A stretch of DNA of 64,000 nt, taken from positions 124,001 through 188,000 of the forward strand of contig NZ_JAOVZV010000008.1 in the NCBI RefSeq assembly GCF_026460945.1, written 5' to 3'. Shown piece by piece: positions 52,184 to 60,226 of this stretch (within the stretch, counting starts at the first letter, position 1; every line of letters begins with the position of its first letter). Below the pieces are notes generated by a model. That model made no database searches, had not been told where the DNA came from, and saw only the letters and a list, made by a program, of their open reading frames with translations. A program made the translations under genes and the position numbers. The DNA is from Chryseobacterium luquanense (GTDB taxonomy: Bacteria; Bacteroidota; Bacteroidia; Flavobacteriales; Weeksellaceae).

Positions 52184-53305
52184 ATGGAAAGAAGAACATT
52201 CATTAAAAACAGCGGACTTGCCGCAGCAGGATTGATGGCTTCATCTGCCGTACCTGCGTTTGCATCACAACTATTAAAAGAAAATTTTATGGAACAATTT
52301 GAAAATAAAGAACTGGGAAAAAGATTCAGACCCGAATATAAATCAGGATTTGGCGGTGTCGCTATAGGAAATGGTTTCAATGTCAATCCCGATATCGAAT
52401 GTTTACAATCCATTGAAGCGGCCTGGAATGCGGGAGTCCGTTATTTCGATACTTCTCCCTGGTACGGTTTGGGACTTAGCGAACACAGAATGGGATTGTT
52501 TCTGAGAGACAAAAAACGCGATGAATTCACTCTTTCTACAAAGATGGGAAGAATACTTAAACCACATGACGATTTTAAACTGGATGGCCTGTGGAAAGGA
52601 AAACTCAACTTTTCTTATGAGTACGATTACACAGCCGCCGGCGCCAGAAAAAGTGTGGAAGACAGTCTGAACAGATTGGGAGTTGCCTCATTAGACATCG
52701 TTTTCATCCACGATTTGTCTCCGGATAACAAAGATATGAAGGGTGATTGGGTAAAATATTTTGATATTGCAGCCAAAGGCGCCATGCCCGAGCTGATAAA
52801 AATGCGTGAAGAAGGTTTGATTAAAGGCTGGGGTTTTGGAGTCAACACCATCGAACCTATTTTAAAAGCCATCGAGGTTTCGGATCCTGATATTTTCCTT
52901 TCAGCATGTCAGTATTCATTGATTCATCACAAAGACGATCTGAATAAAGTATTCCCGAAGGCTGCTGAAAAAGACATTTCAATTGTTGTGGGAGCTCCTT
53001 TGTGTGCAGGTTTTCTGTCAGGTAAAGACCGGTATTTATACAATGGCGATTTTCCGGCTGGGGTGAAAGAAAAACTGGTGGCACTACAACGTGTTGCCAA
53101 TAATCATAAAGTAGATCTGAGGACGGCTGCGCTTCAGTTTGCGGCAGCTCCTGATGTGGTTTCCGGCGTGATTCCAGGGGCTCACACGGTAAAACAGTCT
53201 GAAGAAAATGCGGCATCGTTTAAAACGAAAATTCCTGCAGGATTCTGGGCAGAACTGAAAAAGGAAAAATTAATTGAAGAAAATGCTCCAACACCAAAAG
53301 CTTAA
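52184..53305 (+). CDS. Aldo/keto reductase with Tat signal
   Basis: 373 residues. The N-terminus has a twin-arginine signal (MERRTFIKNSGLAAAGLMAS), so the folded enzyme is exported, unusual for AKRs. The catalytic segments are FDTSPWYGLGLSEHRMG (Asp/Tyr), LSTKMGR (Lys) and VFIHDLSP (His). The mature domain begins near residue 45. It starts a second plus-strand run with DUF3861, a HIBADH-like enzyme and DoxX genes. It may act on the periplasmic products of the exported hydrolases upstream, an inference. Confidence 0.85.
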   Translation: MERRTFIKNSGLAAAGLMASSAVPAFASQLLKENFMEQFENKELGKRFRPEYKSGFGGVAIGNGFNVNPDIECLQSIEAAWNAGVRYFDTSPWYGLGLSEHRMGLFLRDKKRDEFTLSTKMGRILKPHDDFKLDGLWKGKLNFSYEYDYTAAGARKSVEDSLNRLGVASLDIVFIHDLSPDNKDMKGDWVKYFDIAAKGAMPELIKMREEGLIKGWGFGVNTIEPILKAIEVSDPDIFLSACQYSLIHHKDDLNKVFPKAAEKDISIVVGAPLCAGFLSGKDRYLYNGDFPAGVKEKLVALQRVANNHKVDLRTAALQFAAAPDVVSGVIPGAHTVKQSEENAASFKTKIPAGFWAELKKEKLIEENAPTPKA

Positions 53306-53307
53306 TT

Positions 53308-53598
53308 ATGGAAAAAAGAAATAACAGATACCATATTGATCTGAAAGAATTAGAATTAAAAGATGGCTCGATAGCCGGAAAGAATCTTTCTTTTGAGTTT
53401 GAAAACCATGATGATCTTTTTAAAATTTTCTATTTAATAAAAACTAAAAATCTCTTTGAAGATGAAAAAACGTCTCTTGAATTTACATTAGGTTTGAAAT
53501 TATTTACAGAAGTTTTAATTAAAAATAAAAATCACCCGCTGTTTGAAGATTTAAGTCCGGCAATTTTAGAATTTATGAAAAAACTTAAAAGTTATTAA
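53308..53598 (+). CDS. DUF3861 family protein
   Basis: 96 residues. The pattern NRYHIDLKELELKDG, then NLSFEFENHDDLFKIF and LEFTLGLKLFTEVLIK with PLFEDLSPAILEFMKKLK, is that of the small DUF3861 family, whose function is unknown. It begins 2 bp after the AKR stop, so it is translationally coupled. Soluble, no signal. Confidence 0.78.
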   Translation: MEKRNNRYHIDLKELELKDGSIAGKNLSFEFENHDDLFKIFYLIKTKNLFEDEKTSLEFTLGLKLFTEVLIKNKNHPLFEDLSPAILEFMKKLKSY

Positions 53599-53613
53599 TT
53601 TAGATAGTAAAAT

Positions 53614-54474
53614 ATGAGCACAGAAAAAATAGGCTTTATCGGCTTGGGAAATATGGGACATCCAATGGCGAAAAATCTGGAAAAAGCAGGGTTTCCATTG
53701 ACCGTTTACAACAGAACTGCGGGGAAAGCGGAAGAGTTTAAAGCTGAGTCAAAAGTAGCTGGTGATATAAAAGAACTGGTAGAAAACAGTGATATCATTT
53801 TCACAATGCTGACCAATGATGAAGCTGCAAAAGATGTTTATAGACAGATTTTAGAACTGAATATTTCAGAAAAACTGTTTGTCGATATGAGTACAATCTC
53901 ACCTGAAGCGAGTACAAAACTTGCAGATGCCGTTAAAATAAAAGAGGCTTCTTTCCTTGATGCTCCAGTTGCGGGAAGCACAAAACCGGCTGCCGAAGGA
54001 ACTTTAATTTTCATGGTCGGTGGAGATGAGAATGATGTGGAAAGAGCAAAACCGTATTTAGAAAAACTTGGGAAACAGATCAAACATTTAGGCAAAAACG
54101 GAAAAGGTCTGGCGGCAAAACTGTCTGTCAACTATTTTATTTCAACGCTTTATAAGGGTTTGGCGGAGACGATTCTGTTCTCAGATCATTTGGGAATTGA
54201 AAGAAAGGATATGTTGGAAATCATTAACGAAAGTGCAAGCGGAAGCGGTGCGACCAAAGTCAAAACGCCTCTTTTGGTTGAAGACAATTATCAGCCTGCA
54301 TTTTCTTTAGATTTAATGTTGAAAGATATTCTGCTGGCGAAAAATGCCGGTGCTGATTTTCCTCTGTCTCAAACTTTAATTGAAACTTATCAGTCCGCAA
54401 AAAACGATGGCTTCGGGAAAGACGATGTGATTGGAATTATCAATTATTTAAAAAAGAACCAAGGCCAGAAATAA
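53614..54474 (+). CDS. 3-hydroxyisobutyrate dehydrogenase-family oxidoreductase
   Basis: 286 residues. The NAD(P) loop is GFIGLGNMGHPMAKNL; the substrate signature FLDAPVAGSTKPAAEGTL and catalytic Lys in NGKGLAAKLSVNYFIST follow. The family reduces or oxidises beta-hydroxyacids such as 3-hydroxyisobutyrate, tartronate semialdehyde or gamma-hydroxybutyrate. Specificity cannot be read. It lies 15 bp after DUF3861 in the AKR operon, which suggests that it handles an aldehyde or oxoacid. Confidence 0.87.
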   Translation: MSTEKIGFIGLGNMGHPMAKNLEKAGFPLTVYNRTAGKAEEFKAESKVAGDIKELVENSDIIFTMLTNDEAAKDVYRQILELNISEKLFVDMSTISPEASTKLADAVKIKEASFLDAPVAGSTKPAAEGTLIFMVGGDENDVERAKPYLEKLGKQIKHLGKNGKGLAAKLSVNYFISTLYKGLAETILFSDHLGIERKDMLEIINESASGSGATKVKTPLLVEDNYQPAFSLDLMLKDILLAKNAGADFPLSQTLIETYQSAKNDGFGKDDVIGIINYLKKNQGQK

Positions 54475-54564
54475 ATATGATAAACTAAAGATAAGATAAA
54501 TTTCAATCAGCCATCAACTGACATCCAACACCCATCCTCAAGCATCCAACCAAAAACAAAAACT

Positions 54565-54960
54565 ATGAAAGACTTCAAAATCTTATTCTTTTTCCTGAGA
54601 CTTCCAATCGCCATTTCACTCGCCGGTCACGGCTTGGTACGAATTCCAAAACTGCAGGCTTTTACCGAAGGCATGGTAAAATCTATGGAGAAATCTGCAA
54701 TTCCTGAAGTGTTGATTACACCTTTCGGATATCTGCTCCCATTTTTAGAAGCGATTGTCGGAATAGCTTTGTTGATTGGTTTTAAACCTAAATTAACCAT
54801 TTATGCATCACTTGCCTTGATGAGCATTTTGATTTTTGGAAGCAGTTCCGTCGAAAACTGGTCAGCCATTGAAGCACAGCTACTCCACTCACTGTATCTG
54901 TTTGCGCTTTTGTGGTTTTATTTAAAATACAGTTCAGAAGAACATCAACCCATTATATAA
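54565..54960 (+). CDS. DoxX-family membrane protein
   Basis: 131 residues with four membrane segments. The first is near residues 5-25 (LFFFLRLPIAISLAGHGLVR), the next include FGYLLPFLEAIVGIALLIGF with the conserved PFLE, typical of DoxX/MauE-like proteins, and the last near 110-125. They are linked with thiosulfate/quinone or redox stress functions in a few cases, not here. It starts 90 bp after the HIBADH-like gene. Confidence 0.8.
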   Translation: MKDFKILFFFLRLPIAISLAGHGLVRIPKLQAFTEGMVKSMEKSAIPEVLITPFGYLLPFLEAIVGIALLIGFKPKLTIYASLALMSILIFGSSSVENWSAIEAQLLHSLYLFALLWFYLKYSSEEHQPII

Positions 54961-54964
54961 CAAT

Positions 54965-55435
54965 ATGAAAGAAAGAATTTTAGAAGGCGAATTATGGACC
55001 GCCAAAAAAATAGAAAACAATTATATCGTCAGTATAAAAGATCAGTCGAGCATTGTGCAGGCGCTGAATGATTTTGTATTAAATCAGAACATCAAATCCG
55101 GTCAGATCACGGGAATTGGCGCCGTGAGTGAAGCAACTCTCAGATTTTTTGACTTTTCCACTAAAGATTATGTAGACAAAAAGTTTGACGAACAGATGGA
55201 AGTGACCAATATCTCGGGCAACGTTTCTGTGGCTGAAAATAAGCCGCTCCTCCATTTACATATTACTTTGGGAAGGCAGGATTATTCAGCGATTGCGGGA
55301 CATTTACAGGATGCAAAAATTCGCGGAGCCGGAGAATTCTTTTACTATCCAATGGCAATTCCCGTTTTTAAAACTAAAAATGAGGATATCGGAATCAATC
55401 TTTATGATTTTGAGAAGTCGGACGATAAACCTTAA
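54965..55435 (+). CDS. PPC/DUF296 domain protein
   Basis: 156 residues, one PPC domain. Key segments are KSGQITGIGAVSEATLRFFD and the His-rich HLHITLGRQDYSAIAGHLQD, whose His residues may bind metal. In plants such domains accompany AT-hook DNA binding; bacterial stand-alone members are trimers of unknown role. It starts 4 bp after the DoxX stop and just before the Crp/Fnr regulator. Confidence 0.82.
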   Translation: MKERILEGELWTAKKIENNYIVSIKDQSSIVQALNDFVLNQNIKSGQITGIGAVSEATLRFFDFSTKDYVDKKFDEQMEVTNISGNVSVAENKPLLHLHITLGRQDYSAIAGHLQDAKIRGAGEFFYYPMAIPVFKTKNEDIGINLYDFEKSDDKP

Positions 55436-55456
55436 TTTTGATGTATATTTTTCTGC

Positions 55457-56041
55457 ATGTTTGATATTCTAATTTCTCATATTCAAAACAAAGTAAACTT
55501 AACCGGTGAAGAAAAAAGTGAATTACAGTCTTTCTTTTCGGTAAAAAAACTGAAGAAAAGACAGTTTCTTTTGAAAGAAGGAGACATTTGTACTCATCTT
55601 TCTTTTGTGAGTAAAGGTTTGCTTAAATCTTATTATGTAGGTGAAAAGGGCGGAGAAAACATCAATATGTTTGCTTTTGAAGGTTGGTGGATTTCAGATT
55701 TTAAAAGTTTTATCAGTCAGGAAAAGGCTGTCTTGAATATTGATGCTGTAGAGGAAACAGAACTGCTGATGATCAGTCTTGAAGATTACGAAAAACTGAC
55801 GTTAAAAATTCCCGTGATGGACCGATATTTCAGAATTTTGTATCAGAACAGTTTGGTGACAAAAGATTATCGTTTAATTGCATCAAACAGTTATACCGCA
55901 GAAGAGAAATATTTGGAGTTTTCAAAGAAAAATCCTGAAATAATCAAAAGAATTCCACACAATCTCATTGCTTCATTTTTAGGTTTAGCTCCGGAAACCG
56001 TCAGCAGAATCCGCAAGAAACTTTTATTAAAAAAGCTATAA
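55457..56041 (+). CDS. Crp/Fnr-family transcriptional regulator
   Basis: 194 residues. The cyclic-nucleotide-type sensor domain (FLLKEGDICTHLSFVSKGLL, then VLNIDAVEETELLMISLEDY) is followed by a helical link and a C-terminal winged helix (IPHNLIASFLGLAPETVSRI). Fnr-type Cys clusters are absent. TAATTTTG at 55433-55440 could be a -7 box of its own promoter. It probably controls the surrounding oxidoreductase genes, but no site was found. Confidence 0.85.
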   Translation: MFDILISHIQNKVNLTGEEKSELQSFFSVKKLKKRQFLLKEGDICTHLSFVSKGLLKSYYVGEKGGENINMFAFEGWWISDFKSFISQEKAVLNIDAVEETELLMISLEDYEKLTLKIPVMDRYFRILYQNSLVTKDYRLIASNSYTAEEKYLEFSKKNPEIIKRIPHNLIASFLGLAPETVSRIRKKLLLKKL

Positions 56042-56056
56042 TTTTGAACTTAAAAA

Positions 56057-56105
56057 TCTTGAATCTTGAATCTTGAATCTTGAATCTTGAATCTTGAATT
56101 TTGAA
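56057..56105. repeat. Heptanucleotide tandem repeat (TCTTGAA)
   Basis: Six perfect copies of TCTTGAA at 56057-56098, then one variant TTTTGAA (56099-56105). It is 15 bp after the Crp/Fnr stop and about 50 bp before the next promoter. Copy number could change by slippage and alter spacing. Confidence 0.9.
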
Positions 56106-56154
56106 TTTGTCGAAACTCATGACCCAGATCAAGTGCTTTCGCCAATGATCACCA

Positions 56155-56162
56155 TAACTTTG
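56155..56162 (+). promoter_or_regulatory. -7 box of the PRISE-type reductase promoter
   Basis: TAACTTTG fits TAnnTTTG and lies 18 bp upstream of the start codon. TGATCA (56146-56151) and GATC (56127-56130) lie just before it. AACTTTGTAGGA (56156-56167) is shared with the amidohydrolase promoter at 48309-48320. Confidence 0.6.
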
Positions 56163-56180
56163 TAGGAGAAATTTTACAGA

Positions 56181-57257
56181 ATGGAAAACAATAAAAATAT
56201 CGCCTTAGTTGTTGGTGCCACCGGAATTACCGGAAGCAACCTCGCCAACGAACTTATTTCTCAGGGATGGACAACCTACGGAATCTCCAGAAATACCAAT
56301 AACAATGCCAGTGGATTAATTTCTGTGAAAGCAGACCTTCTTGACGTTGAAAGTCTGGAAACTGCCTTAGAAAACATCACTCCTACTCACGTATTTTTTA
56401 CAACCTGGATGCGGAATGACACCGAAGAAGAAAACATCCGTGTCAACAGTGCTTTGGTAAGAAATCTTTTAAACGTTTTATCTCCAAAAAAATCAATTCA
56501 GCATGTTGCTTTGGTTACAGGACTGAAACATTACCTCGGACCGTTTGAAGCCTACGCAAAAGAAGGAAAACTTCCGGAAACGCCTTTGAGAGAAGAGCAA
56601 CCGAGACTTCCGCTTCCTAACTTTTACTATGCTCAGGAAGATGAAGTTTATGCAGCGGCCGAAAGGGATGGTTTCAGCTGGAGCATTCACAGACCGCATA
56701 CTGTAATCGGTTATGCAGTGGGAAATGCCATGAATCTGGGAACAACCTTAGCAGTGTACGCTAGCATCTGCAAAGAGACTGGCAGAAAATTCATCTGGCC
56801 CGGTTCACCCGCACAGTGGAACGGAATTTCCGATGTAACCGACGCAGGAATTTTAGCAAAACAGCTGGTTTGGGCATCTACAACAGAATCCGCAAAAAAT
56901 ACAGCATTCAATATCACCAACGGAGATATTTTCCGCTGGAAATGGTTGTGGTACAGACTGGCAGCATATTTTGGCGTTGAAGCAGTAGGTTTTGAGAATG
57001 AAATCAGACCTCTCGAAAAAGAAATGCAGAACGATCAGGAAATCTGGAGCAAAATTGTAGAGAAATATGATTTAAAAGAAGCAAATATCGAGAGATTATC
57101 TTCCGCATGGCACACCGATTTGGATTTAGGAAGGCCTCTTGAAGTAATGACCGATATGACCAACAGCCGAAAAGCAGGCTTCAGAGAATTTCAGAATACC
57201 GAAGAATCTTTCTTTGACTTATTTAAAAAATTAAAAGAAGAAAAGATTATTCCTTAA
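56181..57257 (+). CDS. PRISE-type SDR reductase (progesterone 5beta-reductase/iridoid synthase-like)
   Basis: 358 residues, extended SDR fold. The NAD(P) loop is VVGATGITGSNLANEL; the catalytic Lys is in TGLKHYLGPFEAY and the Tyr in NFYYAQEDEVYAAAE, which are the NFYYxxED and TGxKHYxGP marks of the PRISE group. PRISE enzymes reduce the C=C bond of enones with NADPH. The natural substrate here is unknown; a role in detoxifying reactive enones is plausible beside the other oxidoreductases. It has its own promoter and a terminator after it. Confidence 0.85.
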   Translation: MENNKNIALVVGATGITGSNLANELISQGWTTYGISRNTNNNASGLISVKADLLDVESLETALENITPTHVFFTTWMRNDTEEENIRVNSALVRNLLNVLSPKKSIQHVALVTGLKHYLGPFEAYAKEGKLPETPLREEQPRLPLPNFYYAQEDEVYAAAERDGFSWSIHRPHTVIGYAVGNAMNLGTTLAVYASICKETGRKFIWPGSPAQWNGISDVTDAGILAKQLVWASTTESAKNTAFNITNGDIFRWKWLWYRLAAYFGVEAVGFENEIRPLEKEMQNDQEIWSKIVEKYDLKEANIERLSSAWHTDLDLGRPLEVMTDMTNSRKAGFREFQNTEESFFDLFKKLKEEKIIP

Positions 57258-57263
57258 GATTTC

Positions 57264-57297
57264 AAAAGAGTTGTTTTAAAAGCAGCTCTTTTTTTTG
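57264..57297 (+). terminator. Intrinsic terminator after the PRISE-type reductase
   Basis: AAAAGAGTTG pairs with CAGCTCTTTT (one G-U pair), loop of about 9 nt, followed by a T-run of eight. Confidence 0.82.
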
Positions 57298-57343
57298 TTT
57301 GATAAAATTTGTTCCTTTGCGAAAACAGATCCGTTGGTATTTT

Positions 57344-57934
57344 ATGAAAAAATCTCAGGAAACCCGCTTAAATATTCTTCAGAAAGCTTTTGAACTGATT
57401 TACCAAAAAGGCTATCAGACAACAAGCGTTGATGAAATTATCGCTACAACTCAGGTTACGAAAGGTGCTTTTTATTATCATTTTAAAACCAAAGACGAAA
57501 TGGGTCTGGCGATTCTCAATGAACTGATGATCCCCAATTTTAAAAACAACTTCATCCAGCCTTTTCAAACTGAGGGAAATCCTTTGGACACGATTTATAA
57601 TTTACTTCATTATTTACTGATGGAAAGTGAAGATTTAAAAGTGGAATACGGCTGTCCGGCCTCCAACTTCACTCAGGAAATGGCCCCGTGGAATATTGAT
57701 TTTACAAAAGCTTTAAATAACCTTTCTCTTGACTGGGAAAAAACAATGATTGACTCCATTGAAAAAGCCAAGGTGGACGGAGTATTAAAATCTGATGTGA
57801 ATGCGAAAGAGGTTGCTGTTTTTGTAATATCGGGATATTGGGGTGTACGTAATTTGGGTAAACTTGAAAACTCAAAATCTGTATATCTTATTTATTTAAA
57901 AGGACTTAAGAATTATTTTGAAAGTCTGAAATAA
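57344..57934 (+). CDS. TetR-family transcriptional repressor
   Basis: 196 residues from the ATG at 57344. TTCCTTTG (57312-57319) is a probable -7 box, so the longer frame from 57299 would begin upstream of the transcript. The N-terminal HTH is SVDEIIATTQVTKGAFYYHF, and the C-terminal ligand domain has a conserved YGCPASNFTQEM loop with a Cys. The perfect palindrome at 57945-57970, just past its stop, is its likely operator and covers the promoter of the next operon. The ligand is unknown. Confidence 0.88.
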   Translation: MKKSQETRLNILQKAFELIYQKGYQTTSVDEIIATTQVTKGAFYYHFKTKDEMGLAILNELMIPNFKNNFIQPFQTEGNPLDTIYNLLHYLLMESEDLKVEYGCPASNFTQEMAPWNIDFTKALNNLSLDWEKTMIDSIEKAKVDGVLKSDVNAKEVAVFVISGYWGVRNLGKLENSKSVYLIYLKGLKNYFESLK

Positions 57935-57944
57935 TTTTTTTCTT

Positions 57945-57970
57945 AAAAACATACTAATTAGTATGTTTTT
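57945..57970. promoter_or_regulatory. Perfect palindromic operator for the TetR-type repressor
   Basis: A 26-bp perfect inverted repeat without spacer, half-site AAAAACATACTAA. Its core ACATACTAATTAGTATGT is TetR-operator-like. It lies 4 bp before the -7 box TATCTTTG (57975-57982) and covers the -33 position, so binding would block the membrane/rhodanese operon. The same A/T-flanked stem could also end the tetR transcript. Confidence 0.75.
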
Positions 57971-57974
57971 GATT

Positions 57975-57982
57975 TATCTTTG
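57975..57982 (+). promoter_or_regulatory. -7 box of the 58003 operon
   Basis: TATCTTTG fits TAnnTTTG exactly. Transcription should start near 57989, which rules out a TTG start at 57988 and fixes the ATG at 58003 for the next gene. Confidence 0.72.
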
Positions 57983-58002
57983 CTGCATTGAAATTTATAA
58001 CA

Positions 58003-58461
58003 ATGTACCAAACGCTTACATTTCTCCATTCCATATTTCGCTGGCTGGTTTTACTAAGTTTGCTCTACTCTATTTTCAGAGCTTATCAAGGTTACTTTTC
58101 CGATAAAATCTTTTCAAAAACAGACGATTCCGTCAGACACTGGACGGCGACCATTGCACATATTCAACTGGTTTTGGGAATCACCTTATATTCTCAAAGT
58201 CCCATTATCAAATATTTTTGGAAGAATTTCACCGAAGCCCGAGAATCTTTTGACTTATTTTTTTTCGGACTGACTCACATTTCACTGATGTTGATCTCCA
58301 TTATTCTAATTACCATTGGTTCCTCCATTTCAAAAAGAAAGTCCGATGACAGGGAGAAATTTAAGACAATATTAATTTACTTCGTTATCGCTTTAGTGAT
58401 AATTTTCATCGCTATTCCGTGGCCCTTTTCACCGCTTGCCAACAGACCTTATTTCAGATAA
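58003..58461 (+). CDS. Four-helix membrane protein, unknown
   Basis: 152 residues from the ATG at 58003, fixed by the promoter at 57975. Four membrane helices, with conserved-looking His residues near the membrane: HSIFRW, RHWTATIAHIQLVLG and FFGLTHISLM. That pattern suggests heme or metal binding, as in small cytochrome b-like proteins, but no family is certain. First gene of the TetR-controlled operon. Confidence 0.65.
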   Translation: MYQTLTFLHSIFRWLVLLSLLYSIFRAYQGYFSDKIFSKTDDSVRHWTATIAHIQLVLGITLYSQSPIIKYFWKNFTEARESFDLFFFGLTHISLMLISIILITIGSSISKRKSDDREKFKTILIYFVIALVIIFIAIPWPFSPLANRPYFR

Positions 58462-58463
58462 TT

Positions 58464-58766
58464 ATGATTGATTTACTTAAAACCAAAATCGGACGCCTGA
58501 GAATCATTGCCATTCTTGAAGGAATTTCGCTATTAACATTAGTATTTATCGCCGTTCCCTTAAAATATGGATTTGATAATCCCGCTTTCGTCAAAATGAT
58601 GGGACCGATTCACGGTTCATTATTTCTGCTTTTTTTATTCAATACGTTAAGTGTTGGTATAGAACAAAACTGGAAGTTTAAAGAAACAACCTGGAAAGTT
58701 CTTTTAGCGTGCATCATTCCGTTCGGAACATTTTATATCGATAAAAAACTACTAAGCAAACTATGA
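58464..58766 (+). CDS. DUF3817 membrane protein
   Basis: 100 residues from the ATG at 58464 (MIDLLKTKIGRLRIIAILEG); the frame is open 15 codons upstream but overlaps the preceding gene. Three membrane segments with GPIHGSLFLLFL, as in the DUF3817 family. Function is unknown. It starts 2 bp after the preceding stop and overlaps the rhodanese gene by 4 bp, so all three are coupled. Confidence 0.78.
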   Translation: MIDLLKTKIGRLRIIAILEGISLLTLVFIAVPLKYGFDNPAFVKMMGPIHGSLFLLFLFNTLSVGIEQNWKFKETTWKVLLACIIPFGTFYIDKKLLSKL

Positions 58767-59122
58767 AGAATATCTTGATTTTCTGTGGAGTAATCTTATT
58801 GATTTATGTTGTGTACAGAGTTTATCAATATCAGACTTTGGACGATGGTTTAGACAAAATGATTAAAAACGGAGCCGTCATCCTAGATGTTCGCACTGAA
58901 AAAGAATTTGAGATGGGACACATTTCCGGTTCACAGAATATTTCTTTAGGAAACATCAGAGAAAGGTACACTGAACTTGACCCGAATAAAACCTACATTA
59001 CCGTCTGCTCTCACGGTTTACGAAGTGTAAAAGTTGAACATATTTTAAAAGAAAAAGGTTTCAAAAAGGTTTACAACGGCGGTGCGTGGAGTGATTTGCA
59101 GAAAAGTATTGAACAAAAGTAA
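58763..59122 (+). CDS. Membrane-anchored rhodanese-like protein
   Basis: 119 residues. One N-terminal membrane helix (about 4-20), then a single rhodanese domain (ILDVRTEKEFEMGHISGSQN). The active-site loop is CSHGLRS with Cys 82, giving a six-residue sulfurtransferase loop. It can carry sulfane sulfur and probably faces the periplasm. Its start overlaps the end of the DUF3817 gene. With the TetR operator upstream, the operon may respond to a reactive-sulfur or other stress, an inference. Confidence 0.85.
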   Translation: MKNILIFCGVILLIYVVYRVYQYQTLDDGLDKMIKNGAVILDVRTEKEFEMGHISGSQNISLGNIRERYTELDPNKTYITVCSHGLRSVKVEHILKEKGFKKVYNGGAWSDLQKSIEQK

Positions 59123-59169
59123 TTTGGTTAGGTTTTTGAATATTCAGAAACACACTAATCATCACACTT

Positions 59170-60192
59170 TTGAAACTCATCACATTCACAAACAAAGGTA
59201 TTTACTGTCCGCAGGGTAAATTTTATATTGACCCGTGGCGACCTGTAGATTATGCGGTCATCACGCATGGACACGCCGACCACGCCCGTTGGGGAATGAA
59301 AAAATATCTGTGTCATCATTTCACAAAACCTATTTTACATCAAAGAATTTCTCCAGATATTGAATGTCAGACCTTGCAGTATGGCGAGGTTTTAGACATT
59401 AATGGTGTCAAACTTTCGATGCATCCAGCTGGTCACATCATTGGCTCGGCGCAGATTCGTTTGGAATATAAAGGTTATGTAAGCGTGATTTCGGGTGACT
59501 ACAAAGTTCAGGATGATGGTTTGAGTACACCTTTTGAGTTGGTAAAATGTAACGAATTTGTGACGGAAAGTACATTCGGACTTCCCATTTACAACTGGCT
59601 GGAAGTTCCGGATTTAAATAAAAGACTGCAGAATTGGGTTTTAAGAAATCAGGAAAATCAGAAGACTTCTGTGTTCATCGGATATTCTTTGGGCAAAGCA
59701 CAAAGAATTATGAAAGCCGTAGAAGGAATGGGAAAAATCCAAGTTCACTACTCGATTGGCAAACTGAATAAAGCCTTTGAAGAAGTCGGAATTGTGCTTC
59801 CGGATTATGAAGTTCCCGATTTCAGGGAAAGCATCAAACATGTTGCAGGCGATATTGTGATTGTTCCTCCGGCGCTGTTAGACAGCAATGTCATCAAGAA
59901 AATTCCTGATGCGGCAACTGCAATTTGCTCCGGTTGGATGCAGGTTCGCGGTGCGAGAAGGTGGCGTAGTATGGATGCCGGTTTTCCAATGAGCGACCAC
60001 GCCGACTGGAAAGGTTTATTACAGGCCATCAAAGCGACCGAAGCAGAAATCGTTCACGTAACGCATGGACAAACCGAGGTTTTTTCTAAATATTTAAATG
60101 AACTCGGAATTAAATCTGATGTTGTGGAAACTTTGTATGGGGACGATGATGAAGAGGTAACTGAAAAAGAAGTAGCAAAAGATAATAATTGA
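59170..60192 (+). CDS. Ligase-associated DNA exonuclease (MBL/beta-CASP)
   Basis: 340 residues starting at TTG (59170). Zinc ligands are in ITHGHADHARWG (His 33, His 35, Asp 37, His 38), then HPAGHIIGSAQ and SGDYKVQDDG. The beta-CASP part has FIGYSLGKAQRIMKAV and the final His motifs SDHADWKGL and HVTHGQTEV. This is the ligase-associated exonuclease of the SNM1/Artemis type, thought to trim DNA ends. Ligase and helicase genes follow in the same direction, the standard set. Confidence 0.92.
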   Translation: MKLITFTNKGIYCPQGKFYIDPWRPVDYAVITHGHADHARWGMKKYLCHHFTKPILHQRISPDIECQTLQYGEVLDINGVKLSMHPAGHIIGSAQIRLEYKGYVSVISGDYKVQDDGLSTPFELVKCNEFVTESTFGLPIYNWLEVPDLNKRLQNWVLRNQENQKTSVFIGYSLGKAQRIMKAVEGMGKIQVHYSIGKLNKAFEEVGIVLPDYEVPDFRESIKHVAGDIVIVPPALLDSNVIKKIPDAATAICSGWMQVRGARRWRSMDAGFPMSDHADWKGLLQAIKATEAEIVHVTHGQTEVFSKYLNELGIKSDVVETLYGDDDEEVTEKEVAKDNN

Positions 60193-60226
60193 TTCTAAAT
60201 AACCTTGTCAAGGTTTGAACCGTGGC

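Noticed and set aside
57299..57343. Upstream TetR start (15 extra codons)
   Set aside because: The probable -7 box lies at 57312-57319, so these codons would not be transcribed; the HTH begins normally from 57344.
59123..59169. Alternative ATG start for the exonuclease
   Set aside because: No in-frame ATG lies upstream within the open frame. TTG at 59170 gives the normal family N-terminus (MKLITFTNKGIYCPQG).
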